Shown here: piece by piece, positions 11,089 through 22,489 of the stretch | Layout of the letters: each line of letters begins with the position of its first letter | Numbering within the stretch: the stretch's first letter is position 1 | NCBI RefSeq assembly: GCF_963678635.1 | Contig: NC_087069.1 | Coordinates: 15,164,660-15,228,659 of the forward strand | DNA: 64,000 nucleotides | DNA from: Symsagittifera roscoffensis | Taxonomy: Eukaryota; Xenacoelomorpha; Acoela; Convolutidae | Direction of reading: 5' to 3' | Made by a program: the position numbers and the translations under genes | Notes under the pieces: model-generated | Seen by the model: only the letters and a program-made list of their open reading frames with translations | Database searches by the model: none | What the model was told of the DNA's origin: nothing

Positions 11089-12700
11089 ATGACTGAAAAC
11101 CATAAACAAAATGAAGTTGTTGATTGTCCTAATCACAGGGACAAAATTTGTATCTTGAGACGATTGAAGAAAATAAAAGGTTCATCAGGTCTTGTAAAGT
11201 CACTTAAGTCAGAGACAGACGATGGACTATCGAGCTGTTCGAATTTCCCGGAACGGCCCACACTAGATGAAATGCAGAGTGATAAACCGGTCCTACCGGA
11301 AATTGAACATTTAAGAGGCAGGTTAACGGACGAACAGCTCGAAGCCATCAAAGACGTACTAGAACGGAACGAGGAAGTTTTTTCAAGACATAAGGCAGAC
11401 ATCGGGTGTTGTAATTTTGTTGAGCATGAAATAGAACTTGAGGAAAACGCAACACCGCACAGGGAGGGGGTGAGGCGCATGACCCCACACAAATCGGATG
11501 CGTGTGGAAAGGAGATTGAAACGCTACTAGAGTATGACATGATAGAACCATCCAAATCACCGTGGGAGTGTGGAGTAGTGATGGCCAAAAAGAAAGGCGA
11601 CCGGTTGAGGTTTTGTTGTGACTTTCGATACCTGAACTCCGTCACGGTGAAGAATGCCTATCCCATGCCTAGGATTGATGAGAGCCTCTCGAAGTTAGGT
11701 GATGCAAAACTTTTTACGACTCTTGATTTAGGCTCTGCTTTTTGGCAGGTACCACTCAGGAAGCAGGACAGGGACAAGACAGGGTTTGCCTGCGAGTTGG
11801 GTCTGTTTCAATAGAAACGGATGCCGTTTGGTCTTTGCAATGCCACTGCCACATTTCAGCGGTTGATGGCACACGCGCTAATAGGCGTGACGAAGATGTA
11901 CGGCAATCTGGTAATGTGCTATGTGGATGACGTGGTAATAGCGACACCCACACTGGAAGACCACATTGAGAGACTTGACGAAGTATTTGCGTGTATGAAG
12001 AGGTCGGGGCTAAAGTGCAAACCATCAAAGTGTGAGATACTCAAGGATTCGATAAAATACTTGGGCAGAATGGTGGACAGACATGGCATCAGACCAGATC
12101 TAGACGCAGTAGAAGCAGTTCTAACTTGGAAATCGCTAGATTACTACAGAGAATTCATCAAAGGCTATGCAGACAAGGTTTATCCGATGCAACAGTTAAT
12201 GAGACACAAGGGCAAAAAGTTCACGTGGAACAACGCAGCAGAAGAGTCATTCCAGAGAATAAAGAAAGAGTTGTGCGAGGCACCGGTACTAGGGATGCCA
12301 ACAGAGAAAGGGATGTACTGCTGGATACGGATGCGTCGGTAGTAGCGATTTCTGGAATTCTCCATCAGGAACAAGAGTGGAACAGGAAGACAGTCCTGAG
12401 ACCAATAGCGTACGGGAGCAAAGTCCTAAGTGACACGGATGAAGTACGGGGCACCGAAAGCGGAGATGTTCGCGGTGTTTAACTTTGTCGAGAAATATAG
12501 AGCATACCTAGGCAGCGAGCCATTCAAGCTGCGAGTCGACAACAGGTCACTAAGCTGGCTGAAGACGTACTCAATGGACCAAAGTTACATTGGTAGGTGG
12601 ATAGTTCGCCTGGACGGATACAACATGATAATTGAGCATAGAACACGAGACAAACATCAAAATGCTGACAGCTTGAGCAAGAAGACGGAGTTCTACGAGA
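11089..12700 (+). pseudogene. Reverse transcriptase and RNase H, Ty3/Gypsy type
   Basis: RT landmarks are IEPSKSPWECGVVMAKKK, RFCCDFRYLNSVT, the LFTTLDLGSAFWQVPL motif with the first catalytic Asp, MPFGLCNATATFQRLM, and CYVDDVVIATP with the YVDD box near 11,920. RNase H follows (DTDAS near 12,325; LRVDNRSLSWLKTY and HQNADSLSKK to about 12,690). This block pattern is specific to Ty3/Gypsy RT and differs from LINE or Penelope RT. Broken. Confidence 0.9.
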
Positions 12701-15652
12701 GACAAGAACAGAGGGAGGCAGATAGACCTGAGATCAAGTATGACTTCTCCTTCATGGACAAGGAAACGTACGACAGTCTTCCACTCACGAGATGGTTGGA
12801 CAAATCAGGCAAACCAATAGAAGATCACCCCGAAATACCAAAAGAAACCACAGAGAAAACAATCTTGAAGAAGAAACGAGGGATGCCGATAGGAATAATG
12901 CTCAAGTCAAAGATCGCAAGGGAGACGGTCAAAGGAAAAGGCTATGATCTTAACCAGGTGGAGACAGGAGAGGCACAAATAGACGATGACTTAAAGAGGT
13001 TACTCGAGAAACTAGCAGATGATAAGCCCGTGATCCAAGAAAATGGTAAGGAGGAACCTGAGGTCACAATACTGCGAAAGAGCGGGATAGTTAGTGATGG
13101 AAATACCTCGAAGGTGACTAACCCTGATGGGAAGGAAGTGGTGCAGTCACTGGTTGAGAAAATCCCAGCCGACATACTTGAACAGACTCGGGTTAGGAAA
13201 AATAGAGTGGAGTTCAAGGAAGAGGCTGAATACCTGGGACTAGGTCAAGAGTCCGGGGAGCGGTCCACGTCCACGGAGGAGGGAAACACTGAAGGAGGAA
13301 ATTTGTCCGGGGAGTGTGAAATGTGGGATGAGGACTCGGAAGAGAGCAGCGAAAATCAAGATAGTCTCTGCATGATATTGGCAGAAGAAAAGATTAGACA
13401 CCGCGACAGGGAATTACAAACAGATCCGTCCTCAGGAACCTTCAACTTGGACGTACAGGAAGTACGAGGAGGTGAAGAACTTGAAAGAATTGTAGTTTCG
13501 AGGAAACCATTCAGGGAACTATCATGCAACTCAAATGTCAGAACAAATCTGGTGCCAGAAGATGACATGAAGATAGTAAAGAGAATAGTATGCGTGAAGC
13601 TGAATGACGACATCCACAACCCCGGGGAACTGAATGGACAGATCATGGCACTAAAGGAACATGTCAAGGCGAGATATAGGCTGTCGGACCTGATAAGAGC
13701 CCAGAAGAATGACAAGATGACAAGTAACTTCTCCAAATGGATCCGAATGGGGTCCAAGGAGAAAGGGGAACTTGAGGAAGACAGCTACAAGATCCTGAGC
13801 CAGTTCTACAAAGAAAGGAAAGAGTTAATCTATCACACGGCTGACGGGGTGGTAGCATGCAAGAGAAAAGACGAGGAGAAGATACTACACGAGCACAACT
13901 TCATCATATTACCACAATTGTATCAGACAGAGGTGCTGTTAAGATCGCATGATCAAATGGGGCACCAGGGGATAGACAAGGTGCAACAAAGAATACTTCA
14001 CAGGTTCGATTGGCCAGGATTGAGGAAAGCTTGCGAGAGGTGGGTGAATGCATGCTTGGCATGCCTGCAAGTGAAAGACCCAAGGAAGAAGAAATTCCCA
14101 CTCAAGTCGGTGGAAAGCTCGGAACTTAATGAGGTGCTCCAGATAGACCATCAAAAGATCTGCATGACGGAGTCGGGGTATAACCAGATACTGGTTATAA
14201 TTGACCACTTCACAAAGCTGGCAGAAGCGGTGCCGTGTCAGACAGCTTCGGCAGAGGAGACTTGTGACCACTTGATAACCCATTGGATATCGAGGTATGG
14301 TTGTCCAATGACTTTTCAGTCAGACAACGGCAAGGCCTTTGTGGGGGACTTGACTAAAGAATTAATGAAGAGGTCAAACATTGCTCAAGCACACACGACG
14401 ACTTACCATCCTCAGACCAACGGGCTGGTAGAGAGACAGAATAGAACGTTGGTGAATATGCTGAGGAAGATACATGAAAGACTGGGATAAATATCTGCCG
14501 CAAGTCGTAGGGGCATACAACAGTACTCAACACTCAACAATGGGCATCAGTCCTTTCATGATGTTGACAGGCAAAGAGAGAGCGATGCCCCTGACATTCT
14601 TTTACCCGGAATATGAAGGGAAGAGGACGTCGCCTCAAGCTTACGTGAAAGAAGCGATCAGGAGACAGCAGGAAATAAACGAACTATGCAGGAGGAACAC
14701 TGCGCAAGCACAAATGAGACAGCGCAAGAAATATGATGAAAAGATATTACAGGCGAAGCCATATGAAGTGGGCCAGTACGTGTGGGTTTTCCAGAATGTT
14801 ATACCGCCCAAAGGGACGAAGAAACCACTCAAGAAATGGAGAGAACCATTCATGATAACAGAAGTACATCAACAAGGACGGTTCTACCGCTTGAGTACTG
14901 GGCGAGCAGCACATTATGAGAACCTGAAGCCTCATGTCCCATCCCCAGAGGACTGGTGTATACCAAAGGACATGGAGGGACTAGAGTACCTACTGGTGGA
15001 GCCAGCATGTGAAGTGAACGAAAAAGGCACCAGAGACAAGAATGATGGCAATGAGAACTTGAGTTTGGATGACAATGAAAAAATAGAAGCGGACTCTGAA
15101 GCGGAATCTTTTGTGGAAGAGGACTGGAACGATCCGGAGCAAGGTGAGGTGCCGAAGTGGACAAAACCAGACTTATCAATACCAGCGGGGACAAGGAGTG
15201 GCAATCGCAAACGCACAGGCATGAGGTATAACAGGTATTGGGACGATTTCCTGATCAATAAGATACAGCCCGATGACCTAGGCAAAGAACTAATAAGTGT
15301 GGGCGAGCTGGCGGCAGATGGTGAATGGCAAATCATCGATGATAAGGAACACTACCCACAGGAAGATTACTCGACACCGGAGCGGGAGACGGATTTAGAA
15401 CAGAGCGAGATAGAGAGGAGGGAGAATACGAACCTGAGGATATTAGAATGGATGCGCGATGTCAAGAAGGGAAGCGAAGAAGGACAAAGCATACAGCAAG
15501 TTGACATATCAGCGAGGAAGTACATGAAAACGGAGAATCCTCTTTTCGGCTGGACGGCAACAGACAGCCCGCTCGACATTCCGCCAGATAATTCAGACCC
15601 AGCATCATCGACGGGGACGTCGATAAATATTTTTGTCCGGGGAGTGGGGTAG
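12701..15652 (+). pseudogene. Integrase with long spacer, Ty3/Gypsy type
   Basis: A linker of about 390 codons, acidic and lysine-rich, separates RNase H from integrase; this is unusually long. The HHCC zinc domain (HDQMGHQGIDK... CLACLQVK) is at about 13,945-14,080. The DDE core follows: LQIDHQ near 14,142, QSDNGKAF near 14,318, LVERQNRT near 14,430. A C-terminal domain with VGQYVWV, KWREPFMITEV and FYRL (about 14,770-14,895) resembles the GPY/F module. Another 230 or so acidic codons follow with no recognised domain. The enzyme joins element ends to target DNA. Confidence 0.85.
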
Positions 15653-15675
15653 GACTTACCCACACCGAAAAATTA

Positions 15676-16248
15676 ATGATAAAGAAACTCAGGGAAGTGA
15701 GAGAAACGTGCGGACTGGAACTGGATGGGGAGGAGGCCGAGCCTACCAAAGGACGGAATTTCAAAACGAAGTTTGAAATACAAAACGAATACTCGGAAAA
15801 TATCCTGATAACGGATAGTGACATCATTCTGTCAGACAGGACTAGCGCAATCTGTATCACGGCGGACATGAGCTTCAAATCAAGACTGGATGCAGACTTC
15901 AAGAGAGAGTACCAGAACGTGGAGTTTCTGTTTAGACAGAGACAGGGGCTGGGAGGAATGGCCGCGCTACCACCATCAGTAGCACAAGTCCCGGGCAAAT
16001 ACCTGTGCTTCCTAGTGACGAGGGTCAATGACAGGAACGCGATCGATCCCGAACACTTGATGTTGGCACTAACAAGACTACGAGACTTCATGATTGAAAG
16101 AGGGATAACGGAGGTCTCAATACCGGTGTATGACCCAAACAGGGGCAAATTGAGCCCAAGGGAATTGTACGCTATCCTACACGTGGTCCTCACAGAAACG
16201 GAGCTAATGGTACATCTTCATAAGAAATACTACTTGAGCATCGCCTGA
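15676..16248 (+). CDS. Macro-domain protein in the giant element
   Basis: 190 codons. After an N-terminal stretch, NILITDSDIIL, AICITADMSFKSRLDADFKREY, GGMAALPPSVAQVPGKYLCFLVTR, DPEHLMLALTRLRDFM and GITEVSIPVYDPNRGKLS follow the order of strands and helices in macro (ADP-ribose-binding) domains: a V/ITADx loop, an R/KYLxYLVTK strand, LRxL helices and a final VxxPxxGxG-like strand. The glycine-rich loop is atypical (PVYDPNRGKL), so ligand binding is uncertain. It follows the integrase by about 25 bases in the same orientation. Macro domains bind or remove ADP-ribose; a role against host ADP-ribosylation is inference. Confidence 0.6.
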   Translation: MIKKLREVRETCGLELDGEEAEPTKGRNFKTKFEIQNEYSENILITDSDIILSDRTSAICITADMSFKSRLDADFKREYQNVEFLFRQRQGLGGMAALPPSVAQVPGKYLCFLVTRVNDRNAIDPEHLMLALTRLRDFMIERGITEVSIPVYDPNRGKLSPRELYAILHVVLTETELMVHLHKKYYLSIA

Positions 16249-16771
16249 GTCGAGTACACGTGGGTCTCGAGTTGGGCATGAGGGAATAATCTCGAGTTAG
16301 GTGTGGGGGTACAAAACAGGTAAAGAATCTTAAAGATGATTGGCATGACAATTAAAATTTTAAATGATTGATGGTGCTAAAACATAAAATGAATCTGCAT
16401 GCTTTTAGAAAATTTCCAATTGAACTATTTTAGTAGGACGAAAAGGAAAGGGTTTTAACTATAGTGATAAAGGGGGTTTTTAGGTTAGGAACATAGCCTG
16501 TTAGTCTAAAAATTGGGTGTTATTTTCAGATTGATTTGGTAAAGTCAAATTGACTACCCAACTGCATTCAATTGAAGAAAAGAAGTCCTTAAACGAAAAC
16601 GCAAATTGAACGACGCTTCAAGAAGTAATACTCAAGTTGCTGAAGTAATACTCAAGTTGCTAGGGTAATACTCAAGTTGCTGAAGTAATACTCAAGTTGC
16701 TCAGGTAATACTCAAGTTGCTCAGGTAAAACTCAAGTTGCTAATACTCAAGATCACCTGGAAGTTACAGAA
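16249..16771 (+). other. Spacer after the macro ORF, with 20-bp tandem repeats
   Basis: The spacer is AT-rich for the first 370 bases. Then about six copies of a 20-base unit (gtaatactcaagttgctgaa) run from about 16,622 to 16,745. It separates the gag-pol-macro block from the second gene block and could hold a second promoter or, in a normal retroelement, the polypurine tract. I cannot identify either. Confidence 0.6.
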
Positions 16772-18005
16772 ATGGCAGATCGATTCTGGAAGTCCCTGCC
16801 ATCGGCTTTGAAAAAGCCCACACTTGATGAGTTGTACAGACGCCTGAGGGACCTGGATTACACTCAAGTGGATGAGAGAATGGCAGTGATGCTGAATGCC
16901 ATCCTCCAGTTGGAGGAACATGCGAGTGCCGGGAGTCTGCGACAGAAGCGGTTTTGATGGTCGGCTACACCACCGATGGAATATCCAACCAAGAGCAAAC
17001 CAGATGGCTGTCCTGGAATGTGGATGGAGCAATAAGGGGTTCGACTTGGCAAGGAACCCTGGCTTGAGTAACAATACCGAGTATGGTGCAGGGGAGTTCC
17101 CACTACCCATCAGACAATCAGTCAGATCTACAGGCCAGAGCACGAGTAAGATACCATCTATGTCGCGAGCGCAACAAACGGGGGAAGCGTATCCAGACCT
17201 CAGTATCATGAAGAGAGAGCTTGAGAGGACTCAGCGGGAGAGGAATAAGGCGAAACTCGACCGGGATCAAGCGAAGCTTGAGAGAGATCAGGCGAAAGTT
17301 GAGAGGGATCAAGCGGTCGTCGAAAAGGACCAAGCGCGGAGGGAACTGGATATGTTGAGAGCTGAGCATCTGCAGGAACAAAGAGTACGAGAGAATGCCG
17401 CGAACTGTGAGCAGCTGAAGTCGGAGCTTGAAAGGATCCAGCAACGACAACGCGAGCTTGACATGCAGAAAGGGGCTAGGCCCAAAGAGCGGACGGTTAC
17501 CGGCTCAAGGCCAGAGTCGCGTATGGAGGTGGACGAAGCTCCTAGATCGAAGGGACGATTTAACCTTGATCGCGCGGCTCAAGAACATATGAATGAGGGG
17601 TTGGAGGTGTGGATACCAACTGAATCAACGTCCTCCCTGCGTGGCCTAGAGACACAAATAATACGCCCATTGATGGACGTCGCGCTGCCTGGATATACCC
17701 CAAGTTCAACCCCGAGTAGTAGTCAGGTGAGCGGTAGCTCGTCACGACTGAAAGAGTTGAACGAGCGGCTACAGCTAAGGAGTCGTGAGAGTCCAGCAAG
17801 AGTGGAGCTACCCTCGACGTGGAGGGAGCAACCTGTCAGGAGTGTGGTGATCTCAAGTTACAAGAAGAATACGGAAGGAGATACCACATGCACAATCGGA
17901 TGGATTGGAGCACGGCGCAGAGAGACAGGAGGGATTGCTTCCATGACGCGGCTTGGGTGGAATACCTCACGCATTCACGTGTGCCTGAGGGGGCGGTCCA
18001 ACTGA
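16772..18005 (+). CDS. Coiled-coil protein of the giant element, unknown role
   Basis: A short first ORF (16772-16957, MADRFWKSLPSALKK) overlaps a longer one (16896-18005). The longer protein has a clear heptad-like repeat at about codons 108-195 (RTQRERNKAKLDRDQAKLER and variants of KxERDQAK), a long coiled coil, then a serine-rich disordered part. No enzymatic motif is visible. Coiled coils of this kind are common in structural or Gag-like proteins. Which of the two starts is used is unclear. Confidence 0.45.
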
Positions 18006-18480
18006 TCGTAGGGGACAGCTTGTTGCGGGTGCTGACCCGGATTCAGTCCCACTGGCAAACGGGGATCTTGAGTTTCGCTGGAGCTGCGACGCCGCAGATG
18101 TTGGCAACACTTGAGATGCTAGGGATGGCAAGAGTATACACGGTAACTCTGATGGTCGGGACGAACGACGTGTCTAGGGGGGAGGCAAGGAAGGTGACGA
18201 GGCTGCATGACAAGATGAGCTGCATTCTTGAGGAATTGCGGATTCAAATGGATCCTGCCATTTTCACAGTGTGCACCATTCCTTATAACATGAAAGCGGA
18301 TCAACATGCAATGCAGATGGACACTAAAGTGCGAAACCTGAATGAAATAATCAGGCAAATACACCAAAGGAGCGACCTCCCCGATGGACTATTGGACGTA
18401 GCCGAGCAAATGGAGCGATCTGCTTTCCTCGGACGGGATTTTCTTTGACAGGCCCAGAGGGGTGGAGTGGTTAAATGACG
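17819..18480 (+). CDS. SGNH-hydrolase-like domain 1
   Basis: About 210 codons. QLIVGDSLLRVL (codons 61-72) matches SGNH block I (GDS with nucleophile Ser). SFAGAATPQML supplies the glycine of block II. VTLMVGTNDVSRG (codons 108-121) matches block III (GxND), and IFTVCTIP follows as in the family. SGNH enzymes are esterases or lipases. SGNH-type esterases also occur in the ORF1 proteins of some LINEs and in giant rotifer Penelope-like elements (Terminons). The overlap with the preceding ORF suggests compact coding. Substrate unknown. Confidence 0.6.
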
Positions 18481-18580
18481 ACTTCCAAAGGCACATAAGC
18501 GCATTGGAGGCAGAGTTGCTAGAGACGGCCCAAGTCACGTTCGGACATCCCCAAATCCACCCTTCTTCAACCCGAGAGCT

Positions 18581-19852
18581 TTGTCCAGTCGCCTGGGAGC
18601 GACGGTCGATTCTAGAGACAGTTCGAAGAACAGCCGGACCAGGTTGCCAGGCGCCGCACCCATGGAGGCCGAGGAGGCAACGTCATCAACTGCTCAGGGT
18701 TCGGTAATATCCTCGGTGGTGGTGGCGGAGAAAAAGAAACCGGAGAGGCCAGCAGAGACCAGTAGGTCGAGATATGTGGAGAAGGTGAAGGAGCTGGACT
18801 TGGAAGATCTGGAATGCAGGCAAGAACTGGCGGAAGCTTTGGGTCTTGAGCGGGTGTCACACGAAGACTTGGATAGACACCAGTGCGTGGACTGGCTGAA
18901 GGCTCACGAGACGCATTTCTCAAGAGCGAAAATAATGGAGACAGCGGATCTGACTGGGATTCCCACGAAATCGGTCATGGGACCCATCAACTATAGGCCT
19001 CTCAAGTCGCTGGGGAATCCGGGACTCGTGGTGGAGCCTCCAAAGCATCGAACCAGCATTGCCAGGATTAGATTGGCAACTCCAGCACAGTTGAGGGTGG
19101 TGGACAAACTGCTGGACCCAAGGGAAATGGAACTACCGGACACCGCGTATGAGGGTACGAGTTTAGCCGACGACCCCAGATACGGGAAATCCTGCGGGAA
19201 CACGCAGCTGGCCAAAAACTTGGCTGTTTATGACAGGGCAGATCCAGCCGCTGCGAGGGTGGTCATCGTGGCGGGATCGGATCTTGAGGGAACGTCTCCC
19301 AAGTTATTTTGGCCGGAAACTCTGATATACTCACTACCGGGAGCGGAGCTAAACCAGATGTTAACGTTGGTGGTGGCAATAAAATCGGAGATGCCTTGCG
19401 AGCCTGAGCTACTACTGTTTGCAGGAATGAATGATCACTTGCATGCGACGGGGTTTCTTGAGCAGCTCAAGGGTGATGAACCAGCACCGAAGAAGATCTG
19501 GGAAGCTATCCAGACGTTATTTGCAGCTATGAACGGAGTACAAGAGAACGCTGCCTCACGATTTGGCTCCAAGACAAAAGTAGTGTTCACGACGTCCCCC
19601 GGGTACACGAGCATGCCTCCCGCTCTGCAATTTGTATATGCGATCTTGATCTTGATAGCGGAAGGGAATGGGTGGCGTATTCTGATGGCAGCTCCCAATC
19701 GGGAGTTGGAACCAACGAACTTGAGACTTCGCAAGTCAGAACTGCCGGCGGCGTGGCGACAAGCTCCACCAGTAAGTCTAGAGGGCCGAGCAACGAAAGG
19801 AAGAACGTGGCCGCAGCGGAGAAGCAGCTGGAGTCGATGGTGTATCGACTGA
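18581..19852 (+). CDS. SGNH-like domain 2 with charged N-terminus
   Basis: 423 codons. Codons 50-120 are charged and helical. At 227-300, VVIVAGSDLEGTSP, SLPGAELNQML and ELLLFAGMNDHLHATG repeat the block I, II and III layout of domain 1 (G-S-D-L, G, GxND). The nucleophile block is GSDL rather than GDSL, so the active site may be altered and the domain could be non-catalytic. Lower confidence than domain 1. It lies in tandem after it, which suggests duplication. Confidence 0.45.
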   Translation: MSSRLGATVDSRDSSKNSRTRLPGAAPMEAEEATSSTAQGSVISSVVVAEKKKPERPAETSRSRYVEKVKELDLEDLECRQELAEALGLERVSHEDLDRHQCVDWLKAHETHFSRAKIMETADLTGIPTKSVMGPINYRPLKSLGNPGLVVEPPKHRTSIARIRLATPAQLRVVDKLLDPREMELPDTAYEGTSLADDPRYGKSCGNTQLAKNLAVYDRADPAAARVVIVAGSDLEGTSPKLFWPETLIYSLPGAELNQMLTLVVAIKSEMPCEPELLLFAGMNDHLHATGFLEQLKGDEPAPKKIWEAIQTLFAAMNGVQENAASRFGSKTKVVFTTSPGYTSMPPALQFVYAILILIAEGNGWRILMAAPNRELEPTNLRLRKSELPAAWRQAPPVSLEGRATKGRTWPQRRSSWSRWCID

Positions 19853-21717
19853 CACAAGAGAGAGGCAGATGGCCCTTCCTGACACCAAGGCTGGAGAACG
19901 CCACGGAGAAGACAAGAGGGGATGCCCCACCTCTTGTGAAGCAAATCTGGGATTTTCTTGAGGAGCAGCTGGAAGTGGCCGAGAAGAGGGAAATGACGGT
20001 GGCCAGGTTCGTCACAGCAGCCAACGAGGTCACGATTGGAGGATTCTGGAGGGAGCACGCAAGGGGTGAGCTGAGGACGAGGAGGGATCACGAGATTCTT
20101 GAGTTCTTGAGTCCTTGTTGGGGAAAGGAGTTCATGGCTGGAGTGTACAGCGCGAAAGAGACCATCTTTGGAGCCTTCATACAGGAAATCTTGAACATGC
20201 CCATCAGTCTGTTGTTGACACTGTACCTGGTTTACCCAAGGTACCTGTACAATATGGGCCCAGTGTACATGTTCAGTCGGGGCGTGGACACACTCCGGAC
20301 TGACGGGTACTTGGCATTGGTGCTTCTAACCCATGGGGAACTGATGTCATTTCACCGACTAATGAAATACGGAGAGCCTCTGTCGATGGAAAGAACACAC
20401 TCGAGTATTGACACCTATTCGTACAAGTGTGCTGCCGGGCTGAAGACGCTGCTAGTGCAGTACCTAGTGATGCAAAACCGGCACCTAACTGGTGAAGAAA
20501 AGAGCCCGAAGACGCGAGATGAGTGGAGGAAAGTGAATGGGGGCATGCCTCTGTTGACGGACCTATGCCTGGCCATGAGATCGGACCCCATGGGGATGAT
20601 CCGGGGGCTAGAGGAGGTCGTAACCTGCATTTATGGACCGGCCATCACGTACGCGTTTCCAGATCCTCTGGTGACAGCTTATCGCTACTCAGTGACCCAC
20701 TTGAGCCTCATAAGCATACTAGATGGGACGACACTCAATTGGTGTCAGCAGGAGGTGCTAAGGGCACAAATGAGCAACACGGTGCTCTTCGGAAAGGTGA
20801 AGGAGCCGGAGTTGGTGATATACAGTTTCCGAGGACAACTGCAGTGCAGGATGGGAGGTAAGCGCGAAGTCCCCATCGAAACCTATCCCAAGTTCTGGAA
20901 CCTAAATCCCCTGACAGCAAATGGACAAGAGATCTTGAGAATTCCCGCATGGAAGAAAAGCTTCGAGTTGGTGAAAAGGGAGCTAGAGGCGATATTGGAG
21001 AAGGAAGTCCTACCAGCAAGCATTCCAGAGTTTCCAACAGTGAGGAGAATGACCCTGGGGATGAACAGCTCCCTGGTGGTCCCGTCCCTGTTCGCGAGTG
21101 CAGCAACCGAAGAACAACAGATGGAGTTCATCGATGGCTGGGATCCCCTCTTCATCGGCTACACTGCAGCTATTTATTTTCATACCAGCGATGCGAAAAT
21201 AAATTCATGGACAACTCAAGCCAAGAAAATGAGAGGCTCGATGCCCCCGAAATTCGAGGTGCGAGAAGCCTTGAGAACACTTGAGCGGGCAGGTCTGGAG
21301 AACAAGTTGCCGGTGTGGGACGATGGCAGGATGATCGTGGAGGAAGGACACATCGCACTAAAAGAAGATGAGATGGTGTTTGCCACGAGAAGATACCGGG
21401 CACCTTACGGACTGGAGCAAGTGGAGATGAGACAGGAGGGTAAGGAGCTGGATGCAGCAGGCCCATTGTATGTGGCTCTGACAGAGTATAAGAAAACGGG
21501 TCTAGCGACACCATCACCCCTATCGGTGGACACCCCTGGGGATAAAAGGAGCGGTCCTGTAGAAGATCGATTCAGGAGGATTCTTGAGAGAAGAGAAGCA
21601 GAATTGGGAGAGGAGAGCATGGACGAGACTCTCAGCGAGGCAGGAGAGGATTTGGAAGTGGGAACACACCGGAGCAAAAACCATCGGAAGAGGAGTTCAC
21701 CACGCAAGAGCTGTTGA
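19672..21717 (+). CDS. Unknown 681-codon protein of the giant element
   Basis: I do not recognise this protein. It starts inside the end of the previous ORF in another frame. It is mostly helical in appearance, with a hydrophobic stretch at about codons 174-200 (NMPISLLLTLYLVYPRYLYNMG) that may be buried or membrane-embedded. A middle region is rich in aromatic residues, and there is a basic tail (NHRKRSSPRK). The large size, lack of enzymatic motifs and position with a coiled-coil protein would fit a structural protein, but that is inference. Confidence 0.45.
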   Translation: MAYSDGSSQSGVGTNELETSQVRTAGGVATSSTSKSRGPSNERKNVAAAEKQLESMVYRLTQERGRWPFLTPRLENATEKTRGDAPPLVKQIWDFLEEQLEVAEKREMTVARFVTAANEVTIGGFWREHARGELRTRRDHEILEFLSPCWGKEFMAGVYSAKETIFGAFIQEILNMPISLLLTLYLVYPRYLYNMGPVYMFSRGVDTLRTDGYLALVLLTHGELMSFHRLMKYGEPLSMERTHSSIDTYSYKCAAGLKTLLVQYLVMQNRHLTGEEKSPKTRDEWRKVNGGMPLLTDLCLAMRSDPMGMIRGLEEVVTCIYGPAITYAFPDPLVTAYRYSVTHLSLISILDGTTLNWCQQEVLRAQMSNTVLFGKVKEPELVIYSFRGQLQCRMGGKREVPIETYPKFWNLNPLTANGQEILRIPAWKKSFELVKRELEAILEKEVLPASIPEFPTVRRMTLGMNSSLVVPSLFASAATEEQQMEFIDGWDPLFIGYTAAIYFHTSDAKINSWTTQAKKMRGSMPPKFEVREALRTLERAGLENKLPVWDDGRMIVEEGHIALKEDEMVFATRRYRAPYGLEQVEMRQEGKELDAAGPLYVALTEYKKTGLATPSPLSVDTPGDKRSGPVEDRFRRILERREAELGEESMDETLSEAGEDLEVGTHRSKNHRKRSSPRKSC

Positions 21718-22289
21718 AGGATCTGAGTGGAGAAAATTGGGCAGACACCCCCACGCCACCTCTGACCTCATCTCCCCGCAAGAATCTAGAGTTACCACTG
21801 ACGAGCAAGAATCCTAACATGGGGATGATTTTCCTGAGCGCAGAAAGAAGGGAGAAGAACACCTTCGAGGGAAACAGGGATGCTTTCCTAGGCACTCTGG
21901 ATGAGGACGCTTGGCGAGGATTCTTGACCGATTTTAATCGAGAAGTGGATGACGAGACCACATTGGATGATTTCAAGGAGGAGCTGTGGGACACGGTGGT
22001 GAAATTCGGAGAGCCTGTCCTAATGGGGACAGGTCTGGAGGAGAAAGCTAGAGGAGAACTGCTGAGCATGATGGTCGAGTTGAGGAAGGCATCACAGAAG
22101 ACCAAGGAAGACAAATGTAAAGACAGCTCTACTCTGAAACAAAAAACTGACAATAAAATAATTGAAAATGTAAGGGGGGATAAGGTCGGAACTAGTAATA
22201 TAATTAAAAATACTAATATCCTTAAGGCTCGAGCAGGGGGAGGCAAAAGTTGGAAGGGTTGGATGGAGACAAAGAAGTCGAATCAGTGA
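21714..22289 (+). CDS. Unknown acidic/basic 191-codon protein
   Basis: Not recognised. Its start overlaps the end of the 681-codon ORF by four bases, typical of tightly packed genes. The first two thirds are acidic (DAFLGTLDEDAW, DDETTLDDFKEEL) and the tail is lysine-rich. No known motif. Confidence 0.35.
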   Translation: MKDLSGENWADTPTPPLTSSPRKNLELPLTSKNPNMGMIFLSAERREKNTFEGNRDAFLGTLDEDAWRGFLTDFNREVDDETTLDDFKEELWDTVVKFGEPVLMGTGLEEKARGELLSMMVELRKASQKTKEDKCKDSSTLKQKTDNKIIENVRGDKVGTSNIIKNTNILKARAGGGKSWKGWMETKKSNQ

Positions 22290-22489
22290 TGATAACGACG
22301 CCGACCCCGTGTAAAGACGTGAGGTCTCGCAAGAGGAAGAGAGACGTAGAGGGATTGGGCAGTCCTGCAGCGGATGCGGTCTCGGAGAAAAACTTGAGAG
22401 AGACGGCCCCCATGGTTCTGGCATGATGGAAGACAGCAGCCTACAAGAGTAGCTACGAGCCAAGGAAACTGCTCGACGTAGAAAGAGAG

